Assembly: GCA_002077045.2 (NCBI GenBank)
Contig: KZ111141.1
Span: 299,001-363,000 of the forward strand
Source of the DNA: Rachicladosporium sp. CCFEE 5018
Taxonomy: Eukaryota; Ascomycota; Dothideomycetes; Cladosporiales; Cladosporiaceae
Length of the DNA: 64,000 nt
Direction of reading: 5' to 3'
Made by a program: the position numbers and the translations under genes. Below, in pieces: positions 1 to 12,165 of this stretch. How positions within the stretch are numbered: position 1 is the stretch's first letter; each line of letters starts with the position of its first letter. Under the pieces are notes generated by a model, which searched no databases, was not told where the DNA came from, and saw only the letters and a program-made list of their open reading frames with translations.

Positions 1-543
1 CTCGAGCACTTCCCCACAACGCCAGAGGCGATCGTACATCACATCAGACGCCTCTCAAATCGCATGCCAGAGGACGAAGTCACGGAGCTCTCACTAGCTG
101 GCTCACCAAATACATCTTCTTTGCCAGCCATGCCGCGCACTACGTCGCAGACGGCAAGCCTTCCTAGCGTAGTGGAAGAGGTTGGCGAAGAGCACTTGCA
201 ACGGCCAGCAGCGCCATACACACCACCGAAGACACCTCCGTTCGAGGCCACGATGCCGCATCTGTCAGACCACCATCACCAGAAGATCGCGGAGATGGAT
301 ATGGTGGACGATGCGAGGCATCCTGTCCAGCTCCCGCACGTCGTAAGCGAGACAGAGCATGGGTCGGTCCCCGCGGCTGTTGAGAGGGCTGCGCAGACCG
401 CTAAGGCTGGTGGCAACTCATGGGAGGCAATGCTGGGGTTGGCGTTGTTCGTGCTGATTGGGGCTTTGGCTGCGTGGCTGGCGATTAAGGTGCAGGGTAC
501 GGGCCTTGCTGTTAAGGACGGGGGAGCTACGATTGTGGACTAA
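1..543 (+). CDS. 3' part of a tail-anchored protein, unknown function
   Basis: The frame is open from the first base of the window, so the gene starts upstream and only its last 180 codons are seen. The visible part begins with a basic segment (IVHHIRRLSNR), continues as a low-complexity Pro/Ser/Glu-rich linker, and ends with one clear membrane helix at about residues 142-164 (MLGLALFVLIGALAAWLAIKV) followed by a short polar tail of some 15 residues. That layout suggests a C-terminally anchored membrane protein facing the cytosol, with its functional domain outside the window. I do not recognise the family. The stop codon is TAA at 541-543. Whether this is the last exon of a multi-exon gene cannot be judged here. 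Confidence 0.6.
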   Translation, partial: LEHFPTTPEAIVHHIRRLSNRMPEDEVTELSLAGSPNTSSLPAMPRTTSQTASLPSVVEEVGEEHLQRPAAPYTPPKTPPFEATMPHLSDHHHQKIAEMDMVDDARHPVQLPHVVSETEHGSVPAAVERAAQTAKAGGNSWEAMLGLALFVLIGALAAWLAIKVQGTGLAVKDGGATIVD

Positions 544-1448
544 GAGGGAAAATTTGGAGTCCTGAGACGATATGATGAAGTGATGAGGGACGAGTGACGA
601 AGTGATGGATGCAGAGAAGACTGAGTTGGCCAGGCGTAGCATACCGCGACTTCGCAGACCTAGGGAAACGGCACACACCACTATCTCCATAGCAGAATTC
701 CATACTGTTCGCTGCAACATGTCTCATGCTTTCATAAAGCAATATTTGTCATTGCTCACAGTAAAGTGCTCGACCACGCATGCAGACGTGACGCGCTTTG
801 CTCAGCTTCAATGTCTTGGCACCAGCGTTTTCAGAATAGACCCAAACAGACTCCAACACAGCCATTTCCACTCCAGCTCCAGCTCCACCCATCGCCTTCG
901 CCATTCCCTCCTTTGAACTCAACCGCTTCATTGCGCGTCCCATCCCAAAATTACGTTTCACCACCCCAAGGCGGCCTCTTCCTCCTCGAACCGCGCCCCA
1001 ATTTATACCTCAGGCCACGATCCCCCGGCCTCGCGCCTCATACACTCCGCCCACCGCGGTCCTGGCCCCTGCTCGCCCTCTCGAGCAGCGCGGACTAGGC
1101 AGCACGGAGCAGAGTAGTTTCACGCCCAAGAAGCGCAAGCTTGCTCCTTTCGCTAAGCTATCTTCCTCTTCGCCTTCCCTGGGATCGGCATCGACATCGA
1201 CTTCGGTATCGGGCGACGCGATAGGAAGTGGAGTAGCCGAGAGGAGTGAAAAGGCGGGGTTCGACATCGGGCGGTGGGAGAGCCATCAGCGGCAGGGGAG
1301 TGCGGAGGCGGATGTAAGGGAGAGTGTGGAACGGCCTGAGACTGCGAGTTTTCTTGGGAGTGTGGCCGGATTGGCACTGGCGAAGAGCGAGGAGTGCAAG
1401 GGAGAGAGTCCTAGTGGGGCGTTTGCGGGGATTAGTATTAGTGGGGAG
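544..1448 (+). other. Intergenic and 5' region of the deubiquitinase gene
   Basis: About 840-1020 is strongly pyrimidine-rich, as in many fungal promoters and 5' leaders. The deubiquitinase frame stays open upstream of its first ATG, back to a TAG at 837-839, and from about 1122 it reads protein-like with a basic patch (TPKKRKLAPF). No in-frame ATG lies between 840 and 1449, so either this is leader sequence or a 5' exon with the true start was missed. Confidence 0.4.
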
Positions 1449-4400
1449 ATGGGCGAGGGGAGTGAGAGGGCTAGTTCGCCGATGAAAGGGAGAGGGAGTT
1501 CGCCAGCGAAGCGGACTGCTGGCGAGATGGAGGAGGAGGAGGAGCCGACGGACTTTAATATGGTCATTGAGGAGTTGAGGAGTGGGGAGGATGTGGGGAA
1601 GAGTGGGAGCGCGAGCATCAAGGGCAGTGCGGATGACTCTGGGAGCACCAGTGCGACGAGCGTGGAGGATTTGCCGCCGCCGTACGATGGTGCTGCAGAT
1701 CGGGAGGACTTGGGAACGGCAGAGCTGGACAAGAGGGTTGGAGAAGTGCAGAGGCTGGCCCAGGAGCCTCCCAATCATGGCGAGCGCGGCATGATCGTGT
1801 CAACCAAGTGGCTTGCACGCGTTCTCTCGCGTACCAGCGAGAAACTGCACAGCAATGACTTTCCCAAGGAGGCACGTCAGGGACCTATCGGCAGAGTGGA
1901 CAACTCTAACATTGTGCCTCCCAATGGCTTTGCACAGCCGATTCTCAAGGATGTGGAAGGTCACCTATTCACTCCACTCAAGCCTGGATCGCAGATGGGT
2001 GACGACTTCGAAGTACTCCCGTACCCAGCCTGGCAGAAGATAGTGGGCTGGTACGGTTTGGTCGACGGTCAACGGGAGATCACAAGGTACGCATATGATA
2101 CGGCCCAGGAATCCGGTCGCAGCAACGTCATCTACGAGTGTCACCCTCCTGTGTTCACTGTGCGAAGGGTGCCACAACCCGGTGCCAGCGACGAAACGGC
2201 AGACGAGAACAAGATTGCAGACTCGTCAAGGTCTGCGGCTAACGCACTTCGCCTGAAGAACGAGCGTAAGCAGCGCGGTCAGATGTCGCCCGATGACGCA
2301 CTGAAGATCGTGTCGTCACGTCAAGAAGGCTACCAAAAGTTCCTCAAGCGGACGAAACAGTTTGCTGGCATTCCTCTGGCTCGCAAGGTCAAGGTCTGGC
2401 GTGTGCTCAACCCGACTGACGGCGCTGCTGTCGATGCAGCTCCTACTGCCACCGAAGATGCCACAGTAAATGCAACTAAGCTGAATGTCAACCCTACCGA
2501 ATGGCAGGGAATGGCGGTCGGCAAGGATCTCGAACATATCGACATCCTTGATCAGACGAACAACGCCAACTATAACGGCAAAAGCTCCACCATGGAGCTA
2601 GTCAGCCTCTTCGAGAATCAGACGCTCATCTTCGAGGAGCAGATTGGCGGTCCTGCTGGTGGCGAATTCGATTCTGACAGCAAGAAGCGAGCCACAATCG
2701 TCAATGGCAGGATCGGCACCGCGTCCAAACCCGCGTCAGCCGCACCATCCGGTCGTAGTAGTCCTGCACCTGGCGGTGGTATGACGACAAGAGGCCGCAC
2801 TCGTCGCGACGGAAGGACTAAGGGCACCGTTGGGCTTGGCAACTTGGGCAACACCTGCTACATGAACTCTGCCCTGCAGTGCATACGGAGCGTCGAAGAG
2901 CTGGCTGTCTACTTCCTGCAAGATGCCTACAAGAAGGAAATCAACGCGGACAATCCGCTCGGCAGTGGCGGTCTCATGGCGAAGAAGTATGGAGAGCTTC
3001 TGAACAACATCTACGGCGACAATGCAGGGTCTAGCTATACGCCTACAAATTTCAAGAAGACTCTCAGCGGTCAGAACCCTGTCTTCTCGGGCTGGGGACA
3101 ACAGGACTCGCAGGAGTTCTTGTCGTATCTTATCGATGCCGTGCACGAGGACCTCAATCGCATCGAGAAGAAGCCGTACTTCGAGAATCCAGACTCTGAC
3201 GACAGTCGCGTCAACGATCCCGAGTACATCAAGGAGCTGGGAGAGATCTACCAGAAGCACCACGATGCCCGCAATGATTCGATCTGCATGGACCTCTTCA
3301 GCGGCTTCTACAAGAACACCATGGAGTGTCCGGTTTGCAGCAAGGTCAGCGTGACTTTCGATCCCTTCTCATCTCTTACGCTGCAGTTGCCTATGGAGAA
3401 TACCTTCAACCACACCTTTACCTTCGTCCCGCTCAACGGCAAGCCTGTCAATCACGACATGGATCTCGAGAAGAGCCTTACCATGCGCGATGTCAAGGAG
3501 CGCATCGCATTGAAGCATCCTGGTGCTACCGCCGACAAGATGTGGATGGTTGAAGTCTACAACTGCAAGCTCTACAAGCACTTTGACGACCGAATGTCGC
3601 TAGCCGAGGCTAACATCCAGCAAGCTGACTTCATCTTCGTGTTCGAGCTTGACCATGTAGCGAAGAACATTCCGCCTCCGTCTTCGTTCCATACTTCGAA
3701 CAATTATGGTGGCAGAAAGGAGTTCGCGGTGCCGGATATGGCGACCAGTGAGATGTCGGAGACTTTCGCTGTGCCGATCTTTCATCGGAAGAGAGATGGT
3801 AGAATGGACTCTTGGAAGAGTGTCTTGCATCCGCTGTACATCTCGTTGACGCGGGAGGAGGCAAAGGATTATGATGTTGTTCTGAAGAAGATCTTACTCA
3901 GGGTTGCGGAGACGACCAGCCGGCCTATCCTGCAGGAGATGGACCAGGCTGAGACCAGCTCCGCCTCTGATGAAGAGGTCAAGACCGCAGCATCTGGCGA
4001 GATCGAGGGTGGGACTGGTGAGATTGCGTAGGTGAGTGACCACTCTGTGCCTTCGGAGGATGGGTATATCGATATATCGGTCGACGATAAAGCACAGCCT
4101 AATGCTGTCAACGGAAATACGCCGACTTCACCTGGACTTGACTCCTCCGCCAGCAAAGCACCGAAGAACTTCATGGACGCAACTTACAGTCTATCACTCG
4201 CGCTACGAAATCAGCTGTTTGCTCTGAACTACGTCAAAGGCAGCGAGAACATGCTTTGCGTTGGACTCAATGGTTTCGAGGACAAGGGTGTCCGCAGCAT
4301 GCACGGCCGTGTGAAGGTGCCGATCACATTATCTTCAACAGACTCCGCAAGCGAAGACGACGATGACACAAGTGCTGCCTCCAGTCCTGCAAACAGCGGC

Positions 4401-6098
4401 ATGGCGGACGACAGTGATGATGACGCTGACGCCGACGAAGCGAACGCTGTGCCGTCCACGGAGGAGTCGACGCTATCACTCAGCAACGCTGTAGAGGATG
4501 CTGACGATGACGATGAGCTGCCTGACAATCCTCTCGATGTCAACGCTAAGCCTGGTAGCAGGCGTGGCAAGGAGAACAAGTTCAAGGCTGGCAGTAAGAA
4601 AGCGAAGCGGAAGGAGACTCGCCTGTCAAAGAAGCACCAGAAGCGCCTCCGCAAGGCAGCCAACGGCGTTCTCGGCTCTTCCCAGCCCCAACGCGAGACC
4701 GACGAGAATCCTTACTACATCCAGCTTGGTGAAGGGATAGTCCTCGATTGGTATCCTGAGGCCTTCGACAGTCTGTTTTGCGGCTCAAAGGACGACGACA
4801 GTGAGTTGCGTGGTCACTACACTTCCCATTCGAACGGAACGGGACTGGACGTGGTGCCTGACCCTACCACAGCTGAGAAGCGCAGGCTCCGTCAGCTCCG
4901 TCAGAAGAACGGCATCACGCTTGAGGACTGCTTCACTGAGACAGGCAAGCGCGAGAAGCTGTCAGCTGACAACGCGTGGTACTGCAATCGCTGCAAGGAG
5001 CTCCGTCAAGCCACCAAGACACTTGACATTTGGACTTGCCCAGATATAGTAGTCGTGCACCTCAAGCGCTTCGGCGGTACGCGCTCTTTCCGCGATAAGC
5101 TGGACGTCATGGTCGACTACCCCATTGAGGGCTTGGATCTCACGAACAAGATCGGCCAGAAGGAAGACGGCAAAGAGTACATCTACGATCTCTTCGCCGT
5201 GGACAACCACTTCGGCGGCCTCGGCGGCGGCCACTACACCGCCTCAGCCAAGAATTTCTTCGACGGCCAATGGTACGACTACAACGACTCGTCCTGCTCG
5301 AAACTCGGCGACGCTCCTCGCCGCTCCGCAGCAGCCTACCTCCTCTTCTACCGCCGTCGCTCCGCCATGCCTCTCGGCCCACCTTACCTCCAGAAATTAG
5401 TGGAGGACTACCACAACCCTCCTCCTGCCCTCCCCGCGCCTAGCAAAGTCGACGGCAACGCGAACGACGAAGCCTACGAGAGCGATTCGGGGGAAGGCCA
5501 ACTCGGCGATCCTACCTCAATCCTGCCTGGATCGTCGGGGCTCTCATATCACGGAGCAGGAGTCGGAGCGGTGACGACAGCAACAGCGGCGTCCAAACGC
5601 CCGTTGCAGAGTCGAAGCGCTGGAAGTGGGGTTGGGGGAGTCGGAGCAGGGCTGAGAGCGAAGCCGAGGAGTCTGATGGGTGAGGGGGATGATGATGAGG
5701 ATGAGGGCATTAGTATGGGCGATGAGGCTACAGGCTTGAGTGTCGTGGGAGGAAAGCCATTTTATGGACCTGTGAGGCCGCCGCATATGCTTCCTTACAG
5801 CGCGCAGGACAACAGTACCTGGGGTTTCGATGGAATTCAGGACCACAGTGATGACGCGGTGCCAACGCTAGAGAGCTACGAAGATGTCATGATCGACGAC
5901 GCGGACTCGACGACTGTGGCGCTTAGTGACCAGGCTATGGACTCGGACACTGAGATGCAGGCCTGGAACGACACGGAGGAGACATTCGTCATTGGCGATC
6001 AGGATGGCGGTGACGAACGCGCGCAGCACATCGAGCAGGCTAGCGATGATGATGGCGAGGTGCATGAGATTGTCCTGGACACAGAGCTTACGTACTAG
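1449..6098 (+). CDS. ubp12: Ubiquitin C-terminal hydrolase, Ubp12/USP15 type
   Basis: Cysteine protease that removes ubiquitin from proteins. From the first in-frame ATG (1449) there is an acidic Ser-rich N-terminus, a DUSP-like region starting near residue 115 (STKWLARVL), and a split UCH domain. The Cys box GLGNLGNTCYMNSALQC has the nucleophile TGC at 2856; QQDSQEFLSYLIDA follows, then a Cys-pair segment (CPVCSKVSVTFDPF), a long acidic insert, a second Cys pair (YCNRCKELRQ), and the His box GGGHYTA (His at 5232) with WYDYNDSS. This domain order is that of fungal Ubp12 and animal USP15/USP4. A TAG at 4029-4031 interrupts the frame inside the insert. The simplest explanation is a 54-nt intron 3978-4031 (GTCAAG...GCGTAG), which joins DEE to VSDHSVP in frame; its donor is weak. 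The start is uncertain. Confidence 0.85.
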
Positions 6099-6460
6099 GC
6101 GGACGTCCTTGCGGGACGAATGTGAATGTTCGAGTGAGGCGGATCGGTACCCTGCATGTGATTCGGCGGGCCTGGACGGATCTGGAGGACGCTCGCTGCG
6201 AGGGCATTCGCGGGTGGCATGGTGTCGCGTGGCGTTTTATAAAGTTATGGGAGCATGAGGGGTGTTTAGTGGCGTTGCATTTTGCCTCGATTGATGTCGA
6301 GGCTTTTACAGAGCATACGGCTAGAGTAGCAGAGCGTACAGCATTCGTCGGAGAGGTTGTTCCCAGTATTTCATCTGTGACCTGTTCACTGTTGTCCTGA
6401 AATGCGACGCAGAAGTGGTTGAGGTACATTCCACTTAACACCGTGTATGCACACCTATGA

Positions 6461-9400
6461 TCACCTATCTTCTCGCGCAACGTCCACCGCAGCCATGCCA
6501 TCCACCTTCTTCAGTCCCCCACCTTCCTCGTCCCTAGCTCCCCGATACCTCTTCGCAGCCAACCGCTTACTCTTCCCCTCCCGTTTCCTCGGCAGCCCTC
6601 GCCTCGCCCTGCGCTCCGCTCTCCGAGCCGTCCGCCTAATGACCCGTAGTTCCCCAGCAAACCTCTCCTCATCGCTCATCTGCCCATCACTCTGCTCATT
6701 TACATCCCTCACCAGTACCCGCACCAGCTTCCGCCCAAAGACCTTGGACTCCCACATCTGCCGTGCCCGGCGCTCGCGGCAGACTTCCCGCCATCGCTCG
6801 ATACGAGCTTGCACGGCGGGATCTTGGCGGCCATAGCCTCTGCTACCATCGGGGAGGCGATGCGTAGGCCGCTTAGCGCGTTTGAGATTGCGGAGAAACG
6901 CCATGTCGATCTGGATGTTCCGCTGCAGCACCGTGTCGACAACCCACTGCATGCCTTGCACGTGCTGCAGCGCAGCGTACGCGAGCAGCCAGACGGACAT
7001 GGCCGCGATGTCCAACGTGCGATGGTGCAGAGTATCTGGGTGGTAGATCGAGGAGAGGAGGTTTAACGCGTAGCTGGGGAAGTTGGCGGTTACGAGGGCG
7101 TGGGCGGCGGCCGTGCCGAGGTGCGGGGAGATTTGGAGGTCACGCGCGTCGTTGTCGGCGTAGTAGGCTAGGGTCGTGATGCGGATGTGGTTTGCTGCGG
7201 CGCGGGAGGGGTGGGTGTGGGAGCGGAGTTGGTGGATTAGGAGGGGGGCGGTGCAGAGACTTGTGTTCATGCCTGCGGTGCGGGCGGAGGCGAGCATGGA
7301 TTCGGCGTGAGAGGTGCTGTCGTAAAGACGGATACTGGACTCCACTGCCTGTTCGAGGGCTATGGGTGAGATTGGGAGGCCGGCAGCATCGCGTGAGGCC
7401 TCGTAAATGTTAATGACTTCCTGGTAGTCGGCGAGAGAGAAGGCGAGCATCATGGCGCGGTCGGAGCGTAGGCGACGCGGCTGCTGTGCATCTGTAGCCG
7501 ACTCAGGGTTGTGTGCGGCTTGCGCGTTGGAGCTGTAGACATGTCGTAGTTCCGAGAAGACAGCCGGTGGAGGAGCGTCGGGCTCTGGCGGTTTGATGGC
7601 TTCGATTGGGTGCGCAGACCAGTCGACAAGCGTATACGTGACGCCTGTAGCGTCGCTCGCGGGTATGCCTTCCTTCGACTCTTTTTCTGCTACTTCCGTC
7701 TTGAGTGCTGGAATCTCGCTATGCCGCCTCGGGATGAGTGGCTGAGTCACTGACATTGAGCCGCCGTCCTGATCATAAGGAATATACCGGACTGATGGAT
7801 CCCCATGGAGCGACCGATGCTGTGCCACCACAAGGCGAAGCTCCCTGTGATGTATTACGCCAGGCACAGGTACAGTCTTTGTCGAACTCTGCACCATCTC
7901 CAACCTTTGACGGATGATGTCGCCCATCCAGGGTGCGTTCCCTCCTGCCAACTTCCGCAAGTCGCGGCCGACCGCCTCCAGAACAACATCAAGCAATTTC
8001 CCACCCTGAAGAGCCGTCGCTTGGTCAAGTAGTGTCCGACAATACCACATAACCATGACGTGCGAGTGGCGGAAGTCAGAATACCACGTTCTTAGCAGTC
8101 TCGCTGCGAAGCTCGTGATGTCCACTTTCTGGCTCGGAGTGTACTGCTTGCGCAAGTGTAGCCAGTGCTGAGTCAATGCGATGTCCTTGTGCGCTACAAT
8201 CTTAGAAAGCACTATATTGAATGTAGTAACGTTGGGGACAAAGCCAAGCTTCTGCATTGCATGAATGACGAAGTCCGAAACTTGCGTGGCGTTGTGATGA
8301 GTCGCATACTGGTGTATGACCTGGTTGAAAACCCTTGTCGATAACACAGTCCAGGAAACGAGCGATGGATTGTTGTTCAGCAACTTCAGCGCGTTCTGAA
8401 ATGCCGCCCACTTGCGAGACTTGGCAAATGCGAGCATCAACATGACTCCGACTGGTCCTTGGCGCGGCGCTGCGTTCAAACGGGCAAGTAGTTCTAGGGC
8501 AAGGCCCTGGCTACCAGCTTTGAGATATATCTCGACCATGGCGAAGTCCAGTGCTCTGGCGCCGTTGGAGTCTCGAGAGGCACTCGACTGTGCTCGTATG
8601 GCAGCATACGATCTGCGGACAGAATCGAGGTTCTGTGTAGACTTCCACTCCACTCTCAGAGCAACGATTTTCGCATCAAGACCCCGCTGATCTGCCAAAT
8701 GTTGCACGTTGTGCGGGACATCTAAGAAGATATCGTTGAATGTTCGACCCATAGCGACAGATCCAGGTAGCTTCTGAGGAGCCAGTAGCTGTGTCGATGC
8801 ATTCACATGCGACAGGTCGGCGCTCTCGCGCGAAGCAGCTCGCCGCGTGTCTCTTGGCTTCGCAATATCATCACCACTACGATCTCGTTCTGGCTGACCC
8901 GGCGAATTGAGCAACGCTTGACCGCCGTGGTCAGACCCGGCGAAACTTCCAGACGGCGGTATTTGATGACCTGCATCCAATGAGAGTCTTTTGTGTTCCG
9001 CGCCGCGAATCGTCAACTTGACCTTTGAGAAGGTCTCATGCTCTGGTCTCCGGTTAGATCCTCTTTGCCTGCCGTTCGTTCTCGCTTCGCCTGCATCATA
9101 TGCATGAGGTAGGACTCGACTCTGTGCTGCCAGCGCTCGCGATCCACCGAGCTGTTCGCCGGCAGTGGATCTAGGCTGACTCCCCGCGGGCGTCCACCTG
9201 ACCTTGCCCTTCCTCTCCGCCACCTCGCCATACTCCTTCTCGACTACGCTGGGCAAGTGCGGCCCTGCATATGCGCGCGCACTCCTGGAGTCCTCGATGC
9301 CACCCCAGGGGTACACTCCCTCGTCGACTACCTCGCTCACAGCCGCAACAGCATGCGATCCACGTGAGTAGCGCGGACTCTGTCGGATCCTTTGCGCGTT

Positions 9401-9565
9401 ATCGGCGATCCTCTGCACGATCTTCGTACGTCGGCGTCGCTCTTCGGCGCATAGTGCTCCTACCCCTAGGGCTGTGCCGGAGGAGATGTATGCGAGTTGA
9501 TAGAGGATTTTGAGGGTTGCGGTCGAGGGGGCGATTCGTGGCCGCGCAGGGGAGGACGTAATCAT
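6461..9565 (-). CDS. PPR-like protein, probably mitochondrial
   Basis: Single open frame of 1034 codons starting at ATG 9565. The N-terminus has few acids and contains a hydrophobic stretch (LAYISSGTALGVGALCA) before a basic segment, which fits mitochondrial targeting, though this is inference. The middle (roughly residues 300-550) is a run of paired helices with PPR-like spacing, for example LALELLARLNAAPRQGPVG, VFNQVIHQYATHHNATQVSD and FVIHAMQKLGFVPNVTTFN, the last being a good PPR motif. The C-terminus is very basic (RRTARRAERRARRG). Such proteins usually bind organelle RNA and act in its maturation or translation; no specific yeast counterpart can be named. The gene is convergent with the deubiquitinase, the 3' ends about 360 bases apart. 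Confidence 0.65.
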   Translation of the reverse strand: MITSSPARPRIAPSTATLKILYQLAYISSGTALGVGALCAEERRRRTKIVQRIADNAQRIRQSPRYSRGSHAVAAVSEVVDEGVYPWGGIEDSRSARAYAGPHLPSVVEKEYGEVAERKGKVRWTPAGSQPRSTAGEQLGGSRALAAQSRVLPHAYDAGEARTNGRQRGSNRRPEHETFSKVKLTIRGAEHKRLSLDAGHQIPPSGSFAGSDHGGQALLNSPGQPERDRSGDDIAKPRDTRRAASRESADLSHVNASTQLLAPQKLPGSVAMGRTFNDIFLDVPHNVQHLADQRGLDAKIVALRVEWKSTQNLDSVRRSYAAIRAQSSASRDSNGARALDFAMVEIYLKAGSQGLALELLARLNAAPRQGPVGVMLMLAFAKSRKWAAFQNALKLLNNNPSLVSWTVLSTRVFNQVIHQYATHHNATQVSDFVIHAMQKLGFVPNVTTFNIVLSKIVAHKDIALTQHWLHLRKQYTPSQKVDITSFAARLLRTWYSDFRHSHVMVMWYCRTLLDQATALQGGKLLDVVLEAVGRDLRKLAGGNAPWMGDIIRQRLEMVQSSTKTVPVPGVIHHRELRLVVAQHRSLHGDPSVRYIPYDQDGGSMSVTQPLIPRRHSEIPALKTEVAEKESKEGIPASDATGVTYTLVDWSAHPIEAIKPPEPDAPPPAVFSELRHVYSSNAQAAHNPESATDAQQPRRLRSDRAMMLAFSLADYQEVINIYEASRDAAGLPISPIALEQAVESSIRLYDSTSHAESMLASARTAGMNTSLCTAPLLIHQLRSHTHPSRAAANHIRITTLAYYADNDARDLQISPHLGTAAAHALVTANFPSYALNLLSSIYHPDTLHHRTLDIAAMSVWLLAYAALQHVQGMQWVVDTVLQRNIQIDMAFLRNLKRAKRPTHRLPDGSRGYGRQDPAVQARIERWREVCRERRARQMWESKVFGRKLVRVLVRDVNEQSDGQMSDEERFAGELRVIRRTARRAERRARRGLPRKREGKSKRLAAKRYRGARDEEGGGLKKVDGMAAVDVAREDR

Positions 9566-10019
9566 TGTGTGGACTGTCTAGCAAAACCATGACGACTCAG
9601 GCTCGCTCTAGAGGCATTGAATCGGGTATGAAGGACAAGAGACAGAAAGATGCTGAAGGTGCAATGACGGTCTATGAAGCGCATGTCAAAGGTCGAGATG
9701 TCCGCCACTCAAGTGCCGGCGCTAGCGCCACAAGTGCATATCGTCACTCGTATACATCTCTTATTCCCTCAACTCCACACCCTCGTTCCCACCCCGCGCC
9801 TCCTTCGGTCTGTCAGGTATTGATACGTACAGTGGCGACAGATTGTAGTATCTGTAAGGTACAGATGTTTGGGGCGCTTTCGGTGATCCCCTGCACGATG
9901 CACTCCCCCCTTTGTCGTCACCGAAAAGCTTGCTATTGTCTGTAGACATTCCGCGAAGGCAGCATGTAAGTCCGATCTTCTCATCGTAAGCCTACTCCAA
10001 AACTCGCTGGAGAGCGGCG

Positions 10020-11676
10020 ATGGACCACCCCATCGCAATCGGCTCGCTCTCCGCCGCATCCCTCGCCTGCATTCTCTCCACCATCGGCATCGATGCCACC
10101 AGCATCCTCCTCATTCTCCTCTCCCTCTTCCTCACATTCTACACCTACATCCTGCTCTCCCGCCTCTACCTCTCCCCAATCTCTCACATCCCTGGCCCGC
10201 GCCTCGCAGCAGCAACCTTCTGGTACGAGTTCTACTACGACATCTGGCCCAACTCTCACCAGTACATCTGGAAGATCCGCGACCTGCACACCAAATACGG
10301 CCCAGTCGTGCGCATAAATCCTATACACGTCCATATCAGCGATCCAGCCTTCTACGAGGAGATCCACCCTTCAGATCCTCGAAGAAAGCGCAATCGAGAC
10401 CCATGGTTCAGCCACTACGACAAGGACACCGTCCTCGCAGGCGCGATTCTGAATTCCATGGAACACGACCTCCATGCCCGGAGACGAAAAGCCGTAGCCG
10501 CGTACTTCAGCAAGAAGTCGGTGCGAGACGTCGAGCCCCTGGTGCAGAAGAAGATCGCCAAGCTGGTAGCCCGCTTCGAGCAAGCTCACGTCCAAGACCA
10601 GATCGTGAACTTGATAGACGCCATGAGCGGCCTCACAATGGACATCATCTCCTCCTACTGCTTCGGCACTGACACGCGCCAACTCGATCTCCCCTCCTAC
10701 GCCCAAAGCGACGTAGCCCGCATGGTACTAGGCGTCAAGATCCGCGCCTTAGGTCGCCACTTCCCTTACATCCTGAACACAGCCATGAAGCTGAACCCTT
10801 ACATTGTCCGCTTCCTGAACTCTCTTAGCTATAAGGTAGTAGACGAAGAACAACAACTCATCACCCGCGTGCAGCACGTCCTTGACAACCCCGAGGAGAA
10901 ATCAGAAGAAGGCCACCGCGCAATCTTCGCCATGATGGATAAATCCAACCTCCCGGCCGGAGAATGCACAGCTCGCCGCTTCGCGGCCGACGCTGGAGCT
11001 TTCATAGGCGCAGGCACAGAGACCACAGGCCGCACCTTGGCCGTGACAGTGTTCCACGTCCTCGCTAAGCCAACCATCCTCGCTACCCTCCGCGCAGAGT
11101 TGAGAACCGTGATGCCTCATCCAGACTCGCCGATCACGCTGCCGCAGCTAGAAAAGCTACCCTACCTCACAGCCATTCTTCACGAAGGCCTGCGGCTGGC
11201 TCACGGTGTGAGCGGTCGCATGCCACGGATCGCGACGCAGGAGGTGTTGCACTGCCAGGGCGTGAAGATACCAGCTGGCACGGTGGTGATGAGTTCCGTC
11301 TACCTCCTCAACATGAACGAAGACATTTTCCCGGAAGCGGAAAGCTTCGAGCCAGCACGGTGGATGAATAATTCGGGGCTGCGGAGGCATTTGTACGCCT
11401 TCGGAGCGGGTGCAACGATGTGTTTGGGCATGAAGTGAGTGATATCCCTCCTTTCCCCTTGTGGCAGATGTCTTTCTAAAGCTAACGCATACCACAAGCC
11501 TCGCGTGGTCCGAACTCTACCTCACGCTCGCCACCCTGTTCCGCCGTTTCGAGCTAGAACTGCATTCCACGACCTACGCCCGCGACGTGAAAGTCATCGG
11601 AGACTGCGCGATCGCTCTAATGAACTCCACATCCAAAGGCATCCGCGTCAAGATCACGGGAATCGTGAAGTACTGA
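10020..11676 (+). CDS. Cytochrome P450 monooxygenase
   Basis: Two exons, 10020-11434 and 11499-11676, joined over a 64-nt intron (GTGAGT...CACAAG) to give 530 residues, normal for a microsomal P450. Visible features in order: an N-terminal membrane anchor (ILLILLSLFLTFYTYILL), a proline hinge (ISHIPGPRLA), the I-helix oxygen-binding motif GAGTETT, the ExxR motif in HEGLRLAHG, the FEPARW segment, and the heme loop FGAGATMCLG with ligand Cys at about residue 468. Splicing restores the expected continuation MNLAWSELYL. The general look (PVVRINPIHVHISDP) resembles fungal P450s related to trichodiene oxygenase, but the substrate cannot be inferred. It lies 450 bases from the divergent PPR gene and is convergent with a Zn2Cys6 regulator; no synthase or other tailoring gene is nearby. 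Confidence 0.92.
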
Positions 11677-12165
11677 GAAGGAAAGCTGGTGCTGGGTATG
11701 TAGTTCTGCCATTATGAAGGTGCTATAAACATAAAACCACGTCGTCGATAACGCGACAAAGCGAAAGCAAGTCCGTTGAGGCAGCGCTGATGTAGCCCAG
11801 CACTGGTTGGTTTCCTCGTTTACGCCCATACGCCTTCCAATTTTGTGCATTTTCCATACTCTTTTCGTCAGCATTCATGCCTTTCAGACTCGTTCGTGCT
11901 TGAGCCGTCGTTGCCAGAGGCCCAGATCATACTGCGTCGCCATATTCCACACTGCTCTCACCTCGCATGTCCTCCCGTGCACGATGCGCGGACTCGGTGC
12001 AAGCATACAACACACCAGTCGCCCAGCCCCTCCTCGTAACGTCGTCCAAACAAGCGCTGCGGTCAAGTTCCCTCGATCTGACACAGTCGAGAGACCATGA
12101 CGTATGTCGACACTTGCCTTCCTTCGTCACCGCTACGAGGCACTCAACTTGCGTCTGTCGAACCA

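Noticed and set aside
1158..1778. 206-codon minus-strand frame
   Set aside because: Antisense of the deubiquitinase N-terminal region; Arg/Leu/Pro/Thr-rich low-complexity composition.
4018..4153. Other introns for the deubiquitinase stop: donors at 4018 (GTGAGA) or 4028 (GTAGGT)
   Set aside because: They need a 75-nt intron with a poor acceptor or a 126-nt one, and would delete the acidic segment SEDGYIDIS that looks like retained coding sequence.
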